Source: an uncultured Selenomonadaceae bacterium (GTDB taxonomy: Bacteria; Bacillota; Negativicutes; Selenomonadales; Selenomonadaceae). From it: a DNA stretch of 13,510 nucleotides. Each line of letters starts with the position of its first letter. Within the stretch, counting starts at the first letter, position 1. The stretch lies in assembly GCA_910579115.1 (NCBI GenBank), contig CAJTSO010000001.1, positions 113,549-127,058 of the forward strand, given 5' to 3'. The translations under genes and the position numbers were made by a program. Shown here piece after piece: positions 7,128 to 13,510 of the stretch. The notes under the pieces are model-generated. The model did not search any database and had not been told where the DNA came from. It saw only the letters and a list, made by a program, of their open reading frames with translations.

Positions 7128-8042
7128 TTATTCTTGCGACAGAGCTTCCGCTCCGCCAACAATTTCGTTAATTTCACGAGTAATGCCTGCTTGGCGGGCC
7201 TTATTGTACGAAAGCTCCAGCGATCTGAGCAGCTCACTCGCATTGTCGGTGGCCGAGGACATGGCTGTCATTCGGGCACCGAGCTCACTGGCTGCAGACT
7301 GCATGAGCGCAGCGTAGATGAGATTTTTTACATAAGCCGGAACCAAATCAGCGAGAAGAGCACTCGCTGATGGCTCAAACAGAACATCCCCGATTTCCTC
7401 CGGACCATTTCTGTCATCCTGGAAATCATCACCGTTTAAGGCTGCGGCACCCTCCGGCGGCAACACCGGCAGCAGATGAACTGTTTCCGGGGTATAGGAC
7501 AGCGCCGATTTAAAATGAGTGAAGATGAGCTTTACCTCATCCACCTCACCTGACGTAAACGCCTGAATGGCAGCACTGCCAATCTGCTCGGCATAGTCAA
7601 AGTCCGGCTTGTCCGACAAGCCGAAGAAGCTTTGCTCTATCCTGTAACCACGGTGTTGAAAATACTCTTTTGCCTTGCGGCCAACGGGAATAACCGATAC
7701 TTCATCGCAGGCGGCCATCTCAGCAACTGAATGCTTGAGAACATTGGAATTGCACGGACCGGCAAGACCCTTATCGGCAGCTATTACGATAAACCCCGTT
7801 TTCCTGACCGGCCGAACCTCAAGCAGAGGGTGGTCGCTGAGAGAAATCTGCTTGGCCAGTGCTCTGTCACTGAGAGCAGTCTTCAAAAGAGCTTCAATCT
7901 TATCGGCAAAGGGACGACTTGATGCGGCTTTTTCCTGCGCACGACGCAAGCGGGCAGCGGCGACCATTTTCATGGCCTTAGTAATCTGCTGGATATTCTT
8001 TACGCTGCGCATGTGTCGATGTATTTCGCGTGGATTCGGCAT
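7128..8042 (-). CDS. atpG: F-type ATP synthase gamma subunit
   Basis: A 304-residue rotor shaft, slightly longer than the usual 285-290. The N-terminal helix (EIHRHMRSVKNIQQITKAMK, then MVAAARLRRAQ) and C-terminal helix (MTAMSSATDNASELLRSLEL, then YNKARQAGITREINEIVGGA) are the conserved halves of the coiled coil. The central domain includes FIVIAADKGLAGPCNSNV. The extra length seems to be an acidic insertion near residues 200-215 (GDDFQDDRNGPEEIGD). AGAGGTGA, which includes the alpha-subunit stop, lies 7 nt before the ATG, indicating coupling to the upstream gene (7 bp gap). Confidence 0.97.
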   Translation of the reverse strand: MPNPREIHRHMRSVKNIQQITKAMKMVAAARLRRAQEKAASSRPFADKIEALLKTALSDRALAKQISLSDHPLLEVRPVRKTGFIVIAADKGLAGPCNSNVLKHSVAEMAACDEVSVIPVGRKAKEYFQHRGYRIEQSFFGLSDKPDFDYAEQIGSAAIQAFTSGEVDEVKLIFTHFKSALSYTPETVHLLPVLPPEGAAALNGDDFQDDRNGPEEIGDVLFEPSASALLADLVPAYVKNLIYAALMQSAASELGARMTAMSSATDNASELLRSLELSYNKARQAGITREINEIVGGAEALSQE

Positions 8043-8049
8043 CAGTCAT

Positions 8050-9972
8050 TCACCTCTTTCCGTCAGAGTCTACAAAAGTCTTCTTGAATTCTGCCAGAGC
8101 AGCAGCCTTTTTGTACACATTGGGAGCAGTTGTGACAGCCACAAAGGTCTTCTTGAATTCTGCCAAAGCAGCCTTCAAGGCTTCTTCGTTCGTATCAGTA
8201 ATCTTCTTATTGTCAATGATGTCCTTTGCCACTTCCGGGGCATTCATGTCCATGTACTTGAAGAGCTCAGTCTCGAAGCGGTTTACATCAGCGACCGGGA
8301 TGTCGTCAACGTAACCATTGGTGCCGGCATATAGGGAGATAACCTGCTTCTCTACCGGCAGCGGGGCGTACTGAGGCTGCTTAAGCAGCTCGGTCATGCG
8401 GATACCGCGATCCAGCTGAGCCTTGGTGGCTTTATCCAGATCGGCGCCGAACTGGGCAAAAGCCGCCAGCTCGCGATACTGAGCCAGATCCAGACGCAGA
8501 GTACCGGCAACGGACTTCATGGCCTTGATCTGGGCAGAGCCGCCGACACGTGATACGGACAGACCGACATTGATAGCCGGACGGATACCGGAGTAAAACA
8601 GATCGGTCTCCAAGTAGATCTGACCATCGGTGATGGAAATAACGTTTGTCGGAATGTAACCGGAAACGTCGCCTGCCAGGGTCTCAATGATGGGCAGTGC
8701 CGTGATGGAGCCGCCGCCAGCTGCGTCGTTACGACGAGCGGCCCGCTCCAACAGGCGGGAGTGCAAGTAGAATACATCGCCCGGATATGCCTCGCGTCCG
8801 GGCGGACGGCGAAGCAGCAGGGACATGGCGCGGTACGCTACAGCGTGCTTGGAGAGGTCATCATATACGCAAAGAACATCCTTCTTCTGGTCCATGAAGT
8901 ACTCAGCCATGGTAACGCCGGCATAGGGAGCCAGGTACTGCAGCGGGGCGCTGTCCGAGGCGGTAGCAGCTACAACGATGGTGTAGTCGGTAGCGCCATA
9001 CTTTTCCAGGGTACGGGTGAGACGGGCAACGGTAGATGCCTTCTGACCGATTGCCACGTAAATGCAGATAACATCCTTGCCCTTCTGGTTGATGATGGTA
9101 TCAATGGCCACGGCAGACTTACCAGTACCGCGGTCACCGATAATCAGCTCGCGCTGGCCGCGGCCGATAGGAACCATTGCATCAATAGCCTTGATACCGG
9201 TCTGGAGAGGCACATCTACAGACTTACGGTCTGCGATACCGGGGCTCTGTGCTTCGATGGGACGGGTTTCTGCATACTTGATATCACCCTTGCCATCGAT
9301 GGGCATACCCAGCGGGCTGACTACACGGCCCAGCAGCGCGTCGCCCACCGGAACCTCCATAAGCCTGCCGGTACGGCGGACGATGTCGCCCTCTTTTACG
9401 GTAGCTTCACCGCTCATGAGAACGATACCTACGGTATCCTCCTGAAGGTTCTGAACCATGCCGCTTACGCCGCCCTTGAGCTCTACCAGCTCACCGGCCA
9501 TGGCGCTGTTCAGCCCGGTAACGGTGGCAATACCGTCGCCCACCTTGCTGATGATACCGACTTCCTCGAGATTAACCTCGAGATTTGTTTCACTGACGGT
9601 CTTTGAGAGCGCATCGGTGATGCTGGCCACGTTGGAGAGGGACTGTCCCTCCGCGCCTGCCTTGTTCATGCTCTCGCTGACCTTTTCCATCTGGCGTTTC
9701 ACGCTGGCATCATAAATGCTGTCGCCAGCCTTGATAATAGAACCGCCAATAATGGAAGGATCAACAGTAGTTTCCATGTATACACGATAGCCCAGCTTCT
9801 CCTCAAGAACCTTAGCTATGGTGTCTTTTTCAGATACAGTCAATTCTTTGGCAGTAGTCAGGACAATGGCAATGATGCCGTTGCTTGCTGCCTTGCCAAG
9901 CTTCTCTGCGTCAAGCTTGAGCCCTTCAAGGCTCTTCATGATGAGATCGAGCTTTTCGCTATTGTTAGCCAT
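8050..9972 (-). CDS. atpA: ATP synthase delta (C-terminal domain)-alpha fusion subunit
   Basis: A 640-residue protein, against about 500-515 for a normal alpha. Residues 30-104 (IAIVLTTAKELTVSEKDTIA, LGYRVYMETTVDPSIIGGSI, KAGDSIYDASVKRQ) match the C-terminal domain of delta/OSCP, whose hallmark is VDPSLIGG followed by GDxxxDGSV. A linker near 105-113 leads to alpha proper: VGIISKVGDGIATVTGLNSA, MAGELVELKGG, Walker A GDRGTGKS (279-286), VAIGQKASTVA, and the arginine-finger region SVSRVGGSAQ (472-481). The delta N-terminal domain is absent, and no separate atpH exists. GGAGGTGA lies 10 nt before the ATG, so this start is well supported. The C-terminus has a partial duplication (ALAEFKKTFV twice, 23 residues apart). 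The gene occupies the atpH-atpA slot of the operon. The alpha assignment is certain; the delta-domain call rests on motif resemblance. Confidence 0.93.
   Translation of the reverse strand: MANNSEKLDLIMKSLEGLKLDAEKLGKAASNGIIAIVLTTAKELTVSEKDTIAKVLEEKLGYRVYMETTVDPSIIGGSIIKAGDSIYDASVKRQMEKVSESMNKAGAEGQSLSNVASITDALSKTVSETNLEVNLEEVGIISKVGDGIATVTGLNSAMAGELVELKGGVSGMVQNLQEDTVGIVLMSGEATVKEGDIVRRTGRLMEVPVGDALLGRVVSPLGMPIDGKGDIKYAETRPIEAQSPGIADRKSVDVPLQTGIKAIDAMVPIGRGQRELIIGDRGTGKSAVAIDTIINQKGKDVICIYVAIGQKASTVARLTRTLEKYGATDYTIVVAATASDSAPLQYLAPYAGVTMAEYFMDQKKDVLCVYDDLSKHAVAYRAMSLLLRRPPGREAYPGDVFYLHSRLLERAARRNDAAGGGSITALPIIETLAGDVSGYIPTNVISITDGQIYLETDLFYSGIRPAINVGLSVSRVGGSAQIKAMKSVAGTLRLDLAQYRELAAFAQFGADLDKATKAQLDRGIRMTELLKQPQYAPLPVEKQVISLYAGTNGYVDDIPVADVNRFETELFKYMDMNAPEVAKDIIDNKKITDTNEEALKAALAEFKKTFVAVTTAPNVYKKAAALAEFKKTFVDSDGKR
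8072..8173 (-). repeat. Partial direct repeat in the 3' end of the alpha gene
   Basis: The stretches 8072-8107 and 8141-8173 are near-identical apart from one 3-nt insertion and two substitutions; their 5' edges lie 69 bp (23 codons) apart. Both are in frame and encode ALAEFKKTFV. The repeat sits beyond the normal end of alpha subunits and so forms a C-terminal tail. Confidence 0.85.
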
Positions 9973-10020
9973 ACTGTATCCTTCACCTCCATATCAAAAA
10001 AATTTCTTTGCGGTTCATTA

Positions 10021-10506
10021 TTAAAGAACGCCGTCAGCAGTCCTGGCAATCAGCGCCTGATCCTCTGGGGAATCCAGTTTCTGGCTGACAACCTTGCCGG
10101 CGATTTCCGTAGCAAGAGCGATAACCTGCTTGCGGACATCGGCAATGGCCTGCTGTTTCTCATTTTCAATATTCTGCTTCGCTGCAGAAATCATCTGATT
10201 CTTCTCTGCCTGAGCCTGTGTACGGGCCTCAGCCTCGATGGTCTGAGCATTCTGAGTAGCTCTGGCCACGATGGCGGCGGCCTCATTGCGAGCCTCTTCC
10301 ATCTGCAGGGTGTACTGAGCCTTCAGCCTTTCGGCTTCGACTCGAGTTTTCTCAGCGGAATCAAGGTCGTTTACGATACGGTTGGAACGCTCATCCAAAA
10401 CCTTAATCAAAGGCTTGAATGCAAACTTGCTCAGAATGGCAAAAAGAATGATGAAATTTACAACATGCGCAAAAAAAGTAGCATCAAAATCTACCACTTT
10501 CAGCAC
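10021..10506 (-). CDS. atpF: F-type ATP synthase b subunit
   Basis: A 161-residue peripheral-stalk subunit of normal length. One N-terminal membrane span (residues about 9-30, TFFAHVVNFIILFAILSKFA) is followed by FKPLIKVLDERSNRI, the tether region, and a long charged helix (VEAERLKAQYTLQMEEARNE and onward) expected to dimerise. The C-terminus (DVRKQVIALATEIAGKVVSQ) is the region that in other bacteria contacts the delta C-terminal domain; here that partner is fused to alpha in the next gene. Only one b gene is present, so a homodimer is expected. Stop codons in two frames (TAATAATGA) follow, then 48 bp to the fusion gene. Confidence 0.95.
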   Translation of the reverse strand: MLKVVDFDATFFAHVVNFIILFAILSKFAFKPLIKVLDERSNRIVNDLDSAEKTRVEAERLKAQYTLQMEEARNEAAAIVARATQNAQTIEAEARTQAQAEKNQMISAAKQNIENEKQQAIADVRKQVIALATEIAGKVVSQKLDSPEDQALIARTADGVL

Positions 10507-10543
10507 TCCTTTACTTTTGCAAATCTGTTTCCCAAGGATGGAA

Positions 10544-10795
10544 TTACTTTACAAACGGATTTGCAAATACCAACACGATTGCGATAACGGAAGAAATAAT
10601 GGGAATGGACTCGATAAGGCCAACGGAGATAAACATTTGAACCTGGAATTCGGAAGCCTTCTCCGGCTGACGAGCAGCGCACTCGAGGAATTTGGAGGTG
10701 ACAGCACCGTCACCAGAAGCAGCGCCAATCGAAGCGCCAAGGCCGATAAGACCTGCCGCAAGGACTGAAGCAGCGATAATGATTGCCTGTTCCAT
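10544..10795 (-). CDS. atpE: F-type ATP synthase c subunit (two-carboxylate type)
   Basis: An 83-residue hairpin of two membrane helices joined by the polar loop ARQPE (41-45), which contacts gamma and epsilon. The essential carboxylate is E62 in helix 2 (ISVGLIESIPII). Helix 1 carries a second acid, D29, in GAASGDGAV, at the position of the Na+-ligand Q32 of Ilyobacter tartaricus. S63 next to E62 matches the ES pair of Na+-binding rings, but the threonine and tyrosine that follow in Ilyobacter are Ile here. A carboxylate pair is known from Fusobacterium (E32/E65, Na+) and mycobacteria (D28/E61, H+), so the coupling ion cannot be decided. It is the second structural gene, between atpB and atpF. 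Confidence 0.96.
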   Translation of the reverse strand: MEQAIIIAASVLAAGLIGLGASIGAASGDGAVTSKFLECAARQPEKASEFQVQMFISVGLIESIPIISSVIAIVLVFANPFVK

Positions 10796-10848
10796 TTAGA
10801 TATTCATCCTTTCAAATTTACCAAAAAATAATCTTCAAACTTCCCTCA

Positions 10849-11559
10849 TTAGTGATCATGACGGAAAATAGGAGCAAAGCCTACGATTGCCAGCATCGTG
10901 AATATGAATGCCTGCAGGAAGCCTATGCAAAGGCTGAAGAAAATCCATGCGATCGGAGGAAGCCAAGGCGCCAGTTGATACAATACGATCAAAAGAATTT
11001 CGCCCGCGAGGATATTACCAAAGAGACGGAGGGACATCGTGACCGGCTTGGCAAGCTCTTCAACGATATTCAGCGGCAACATCAGAGGAAAGGGTTTCAC
11101 AAAGTGACTGAAGAAGCCGAGTCCGTTGCGGTAAATACCAACGAGAAAGTTTAAGACCATGACCAAAATAGCCAGGCCGAAAACCGCATTGATATCATTT
11201 GTAGGCGAGGTGAAGTGAAACAAATGACCACCGACCTGCGGCAACAAACCAACTTCGTTGGCAATAAAGATGTAGAAGAAAAGCGTCAGCAGGAAAGAAG
11301 CAAAAAACCTTCTGCCTTCCTTGCCCATGTTTCCTTCCATAAGCCCGCAAAGCCACTTGACAAGCATTTCAAGCATACACTGCGCGCGGCCCGGAATGAC
11401 CTTTGCTCTGCTGCTGATACCCACGAGCACAACGATACAGATTATACAAGTCAACCAGCTCATGTACATTGTCTGCATATGCACGTGCGCTCCCAGGAAA
11501 TCGATGTACTGCGGCAGATAGTGAATGATTTCTTTGCTTGCCTGTTCAGCATTTTCCAT
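10849..11559 (-). CDS. atpB: F-type ATP synthase a subunit
   Basis: A 236-residue integral membrane stator that forms the ion half-channels against the c-ring. The essential arginine is R178 in KPVTMSLRLFGNILAGE. Other conserved parts are FIANEVGLLPQ (98-108) and FLQAFIFTMLAIVGFAP near the C-terminus. Hydrophobic segments give five or six spans. N-terminal residues 1-30 are polar and would lie outside the membrane. The gene lies 33 bp after atpI and 53 bp before atpE. Length is typical for Firmicutes a subunits. Confidence 0.96.
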   Translation of the reverse strand: MENAEQASKEIIHYLPQYIDFLGAHVHMQTMYMSWLTCIICIVVLVGISSRAKVIPGRAQCMLEMLVKWLCGLMEGNMGKEGRRFFASFLLTLFFYIFIANEVGLLPQVGGHLFHFTSPTNDINAVFGLAILVMVLNFLVGIYRNGLGFFSHFVKPFPLMLPLNIVEELAKPVTMSLRLFGNILAGEILLIVLYQLAPWLPPIAWIFFSLCIGFLQAFIFTMLAIVGFAPIFRHDH

Positions 11560-11592
11560 TTTTATTCTCCTTTCCTCACGATCCGGCGAAAC

Positions 11593-11988
11593 TCATTTCT
11601 TGGGATTCGTGAAAATTTTTAGGTTTATTAAAAAACATATATGAAGTACCATGAAAGCAATGAAGGTTTCAGCCACCCTCAGCTTAAGGCACAGCATACC
11701 CACAACCAATGCAATCCCAGTCGCTACACGACACAAAAAAATACGCCAGCGCAAGGCTCTGCTCCGCAACAGGGGAACCCCCAGGGCCCGCCCGGTACCG
11801 CCCAGCAGAATCGTCCCATCCAGCACTCCCCACAGGACACCGCCAGCCAGAGCGACTCTCCCTGCCCCGCTGGTAACCAGCAGGCAGCCTGCAGCAAAAA
11901 CCAGTAGCCCCATGGCCAGCTGGCGGAGCCAGACCCTTAGCAGCAGCTGTTTAATCTCTGCATCTGTCCGGCCGTTGACATCCAGCAT
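11593..11988 (-). CDS. atpI: ATP synthase protein I (AtpI-like)
   Basis: A 131-residue membrane protein with four hydrophobic segments (about 22-40, 43-62, 84-103 and 107-124) and a basic C-terminus (KIFTNPKK). Its place as first gene of the operon, size and topology fit AtpI, a poorly conserved factor that helps assemble the c-ring in some bacteria or supports cation supply. Sequence identity to well-known AtpI proteins is too low to judge by eye, so the call leans on position and topology. GGAG lies about 8 nt before the ATG. It is the first gene after the promoter at 12110-12138. Confidence 0.75.
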   Translation of the reverse strand: MLDVNGRTDAEIKQLLLRVWLRQLAMGLLVFAAGCLLVTSGAGRVALAGGVLWGVLDGTILLGGTGRALGVPLLRSRALRWRIFLCRVATGIALVVGMLCLKLRVAETFIAFMVLHICFLINLKIFTNPKK

Positions 11989-12109
11989 TATTTTCGCTCC
12001 AAAATAGAAAAAGTCCCAAAACCACCCGCCTGCCGCAGTGTTTCCGCATCATGAACTATCGTCGTTCTTTAGATAAACCTGCATCAGGGTACAACTATTT
12101 ATTTTTTGT

Positions 12110-12138
12110 ATTATAGCCAATTAAAATTTTTTACGCAA
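12110..12138 (-). promoter_or_regulatory. Sigma-70-type promoter of the ATP synthase operon
   Basis: On the minus strand, TTGCGT (12133-12138) is followed after exactly 17 bp by a perfect TATAAT (12110-12115). Transcription would start near 12103, leaving about 115 nt of leader before the atpI start codon at 11988. No other equally good promoter lies upstream of the operon. Confidence 0.8.
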
Positions 12139-12310
12139 GGGTTTGTGGCAATTTCGTAATCTTTTTTTCAGAGATTTTACAGATTATAAATTTCATTTCT
12201 GCTTTCTCTGTAATATATAAATAATACATCGCTTAAATTAACCCTTTGAATTAAAGTGCAACCGCGCCAGGAGAGCTCAATCTTAAATTTTCTTCAATTT
12301 ATTGCGGCAA

Positions 12311-12342
12311 TTTACATTCTGCCCGGGAATTTGTGCTATGAT
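12311..12342 (+). promoter_or_regulatory. Likely thiN promoter with extended -10
   Basis: TGCTATGAT (12334-12342) is an extended -10 element. The nearest -35 candidate, TTTACA (12311-12316), is 20 bp away, too far for a classical pair, so the extended -10 probably carries the promoter. It lies 25 bp before the thiN start codon, giving a very short leader. Confidence 0.5.
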
Positions 12343-12367
12343 TACTTTCAGCAAGGAAGTGAAATAA

Positions 12368-13099
12368 ATGAAATTAAAGCTGCCCCAGCTCATCGCCACT
12401 CTTTCTCTTGGGACCGGCATTGACAGTCTGCCCCTGGTTCTTGTGGCCGGCGGCCGCCCCCCCAAACCGGACTGGCTGCGGAAGCTGGCTGAAAATAATA
12501 ATGATACCCCGTTTTGGGCCATTGACCGGGGCATTGATTCCTGCCGTCAGGCCGGTATCATTCCCCGCCGGCTCCTGGGAGACGCTGACAGCGCCCGGTC
12601 GACCAGCTGGAAATGGGCGGAGCAGCAGGAGGTTCCCATTGACCGCTTCCCTGCCGCTAAAAATCTCACAGATTTTCAACTGGCTCTCCAGCTTTCCCAA
12701 ACTGACTATGGAAACCGGTTCCTTCTGGCCACCGGGGCTTTCGGCGGCCGCCTTGACCATGCCTTCAGCCTGCTCCATTCCCTGACGGGTGATGGACGGC
12801 CCGGCTGTCTGGCCGACCATCAGGAGGTAGTAATCATCCTTCGGGGAGGCGAAGCCGCCGGGATCGCTTTTCGTGAAACAGATAATAAAGTAGCGGCCCT
12901 CTCACTGCTTCCCCTGTCTCCCAACTGTTCCGGCGTGTCGGTTTCAGGTGTTCGCTGGCCACTTGAAAAGGCCGCGCTTACCCAGAAGCTTCCCTATGCG
13001 GTCAGCAACGAGCTGCTCCAGGAGGCAAAAAAAATCTCCGTCAGCCTGACTGACGGAGTCCTGGGAATATATCTGCTCTTCGGTTCTTTGAAGGCTTAA
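12368..13099 (+). CDS. thiN: Thiamine pyrophosphokinase
   Basis: A 243-residue cytoplasmic enzyme that transfers pyrophosphate from ATP to thiamine, giving thiamine pyrophosphate. The family signatures appear in order: LVLVAGGRPP (23-32), AIDRGIDSCRQAGIIPRRLL, then GDADS, FPAAKNLTDFQLALQ, TGAFGGRLDHAFSLLHSL, and a C-terminal beta-domain with LLPLSPNCSGVSVSGVRWPL and YAVSNE. GDADS and GGRLDH correspond to the nucleotide- and metal-binding motifs. The usual KDxTDxE box reads KNLTDFQ here, with two acids replaced by amides, which may be lineage-typical. AAGGAAG lies 8 nt before the ATG. The gene is about 20-30 residues longer than many homologues, mainly at the N-terminus. It converges on the RNA methyltransferase gene with only 6 bp between stop codons. 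Confidence 0.88.
   Translation: MKLKLPQLIATLSLGTGIDSLPLVLVAGGRPPKPDWLRKLAENNNDTPFWAIDRGIDSCRQAGIIPRRLLGDADSARSTSWKWAEQQEVPIDRFPAAKNLTDFQLALQLSQTDYGNRFLLATGAFGGRLDHAFSLLHSLTGDGRPGCLADHQEVVIILRGGEAAGIAFRETDNKVAALSLLPLSPNCSGVSVSGVRWPLEKAALTQKLPYAVSNELLQEAKKISVSLTDGVLGIYLLFGSLKA
13027..13058 (-). terminator. Terminator of the TrmH-family gene, embedded in thiN coding sequence
   Basis: On the minus strand, a perfect 9-bp stem (13050-13058 with 13036-13044; CTCCGTCAG/CTGACGGAG), a 5-nt loop, one A and then eight T form a textbook Rho-independent terminator. It lies about 50 bp beyond the methyltransferase stop and inside the last 25 codons of thiN. On the plus strand the hairpin has no following T-run, so it should not stop thiN transcription. 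Confidence 0.88.
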
Positions 13100-13105
13100 T
13101 TGTTG

Positions 13106-13510
13106 TTAGTCTTTCAGCCGCCGCTGGCGAAAGGTCTCGTACAACACGATGGCGCAGGCCTGAGCCACATTGAAGGACTCCGCTTCACCGGCCATGGGAA
13201 TAAAAATTTTTCTGGTTCCTGCAGCTGCTAAAATCTCTTTTGACACGCCGCTTCCTTCCCGGCCAAAAACAATCAGGGACGGTTCTTCAAAATCCGCCGA
13301 CGTATGGGGCCGGGCATTTCTGTCCAACGCCGTCGCGTACAGCCCCAGTCCGTGCTCCCTGACAAAGGATACCAGCTCTCTAACCGTCAGGGAAGCAACC
13401 GGCAGGCGGAAGATCGCCCCCATGGAAGCCCGGACAGTTTTCTCGCCGAATACATCCGCCGTTCCCGGCAGGAGAATTGCCCCGGTAGCTCCGACGGCTT
13501 CCGCTGTCCG
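13106..13510 (-). CDS. TrmH/SpoU-family RNA 2'-O-methyltransferase, C-terminal part (5' end outside window)
   Basis: The frame is open from the right edge through 13106; 135 residues are visible, and the Met at 13423 is internal. RTAEAVGATGAILLPGTADV is the end of SPOUT motif 1. SLIVFGREGSGVSKEIL is motif 2, and IFIPMAGEAESFNVAQACAI followed by VLYE is motif 3, which together form the knotted SAM-binding site. The enzyme methylates a ribose 2'-hydroxyl in rRNA or tRNA. The common SLNVS stretch of motif 3 reads SFNVA here. The N-terminal substrate-binding domain, which would help name the target, is outside the window, so a specific symbol is not justified. Its terminator lies inside the convergent thiN gene. 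Confidence 0.9.
   Translation of the reverse strand, partial: RTAEAVGATGAILLPGTADVFGEKTVRASMGAIFRLPVASLTVRELVSFVREHGLGLYATALDRNARPHTSADFEEPSLIVFGREGSGVSKEILAAAGTRKIFIPMAGEAESFNVAQACAIVLYETFRQRRLKD

Larger units (their letters stand above)
11989..12367. other. Divergent AT-rich intergenic region between atpI and thiN
   Basis: This 379-bp region has no coding potential. It holds the atp promoter (12110-12138), about 115 nt of atp leader, and a promoter for thiN near 12337-12342. A second possible minus-strand promoter (CTGTAA 12208-12213 and ATTATA 12183-12188 on the plus strand, spacer 19) is weak. I see no riboswitch; in particular, no THI-box pattern is evident before thiN. Confidence 0.6.

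Noticed and set aside
8761..9606. A 281-codon open frame opposite the alpha gene
   Set aside because: It is antisense to the conserved alpha core, lacks known motifs, and is a shadow of sense-strand codon use.
9637..9651. The palindrome GAGGGAC-T-GTCCCTC as an internal terminator in the alpha gene
   Set aside because: The loop is too small for the full stem and no T-run follows on either strand. It is kept only as context for the internal-start idea.
9983..10018. An 11-codon reading frame between atpF and the fusion gene whose stop overlaps the next ribosome binding site
   Set aside because: It has no ribosome binding site of its own and no resemblance to the missing delta N-terminal domain. 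It is most likely chance following the TAATAATGA stop cluster.

Overview
The window looks like chromosome from an anaerobic, Gram-positive-lineage bacterium. The class Negativicutes (perhaps the Acidaminococcaceae) is my best guess, from the character of the thiamine pyrophosphokinase, the ATP synthase subunits and the strong purine-rich ribosome binding sites. That assignment is inference, not demonstrated. Genes are densely packed, with clear Rho-independent terminators between transcription units.

Layout. (1) 1-936, plus strand: the C-terminal end of an RluA-family pseudouridine synthase, then a small helix-turn-helix protein, closed by a terminator shared with the convergent gene. (2) 959-2335, minus strand: an NCS2-family purine permease. 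(3) 2328-3980, minus strand: an AT-richer accessory patch. A Vat-like hexapeptide-repeat acetyltransferase sits between two remnants of one decayed MmeI/YeeA-type DNA methyltransferase. The 3' remnant is fused to the truncated N-terminus of a P-loop kinase. (4) 4100-4560: a gene-free stretch made of interspersed repeats and hairpins. (5) 4554-5200, minus strand: two small unrecognised genes, one a membrane-anchored coiled-coil protein. (6) 5219-12138, minus strand: a complete F-type ATP synthase operon with promoter, atpI-B-E-F-(H)A-G-D-C and terminator. (7) 12311-13510: thiamine pyrophosphokinase on the plus strand, converging on a 5'-incomplete TrmH/SpoU RNA methyltransferase. The terminator of the latter lies inside the thiamine pyrophosphokinase coding region.

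The most notable feature is in the ATP synthase. There is no separate atpH gene. The alpha subunit instead carries an N-terminal extension of about 105 residues that resembles the C-terminal domain of the delta (OSCP) subunit, and the delta N-terminal domain is not encoded anywhere in the operon. Only 48 bp separate atpF from this delta-alpha fusion. The arrangement implies an altered peripheral-stalk connection and raises a stoichiometry problem (three alpha, normally one delta). The c subunit also carries two carboxylates in its ion-binding region (D29 and E62).

The ATP synthase genes build one machine: a and c in the membrane, b and the delta-like domain as stator, and alpha, beta, gamma and epsilon as F1. 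The flanking genes (RNA modification, purine uptake, thiamine pyrophosphate synthesis) are ordinary housekeeping. The 2.3-4.6 kb patch is where gene gain, decay and repeat accumulation are visible.
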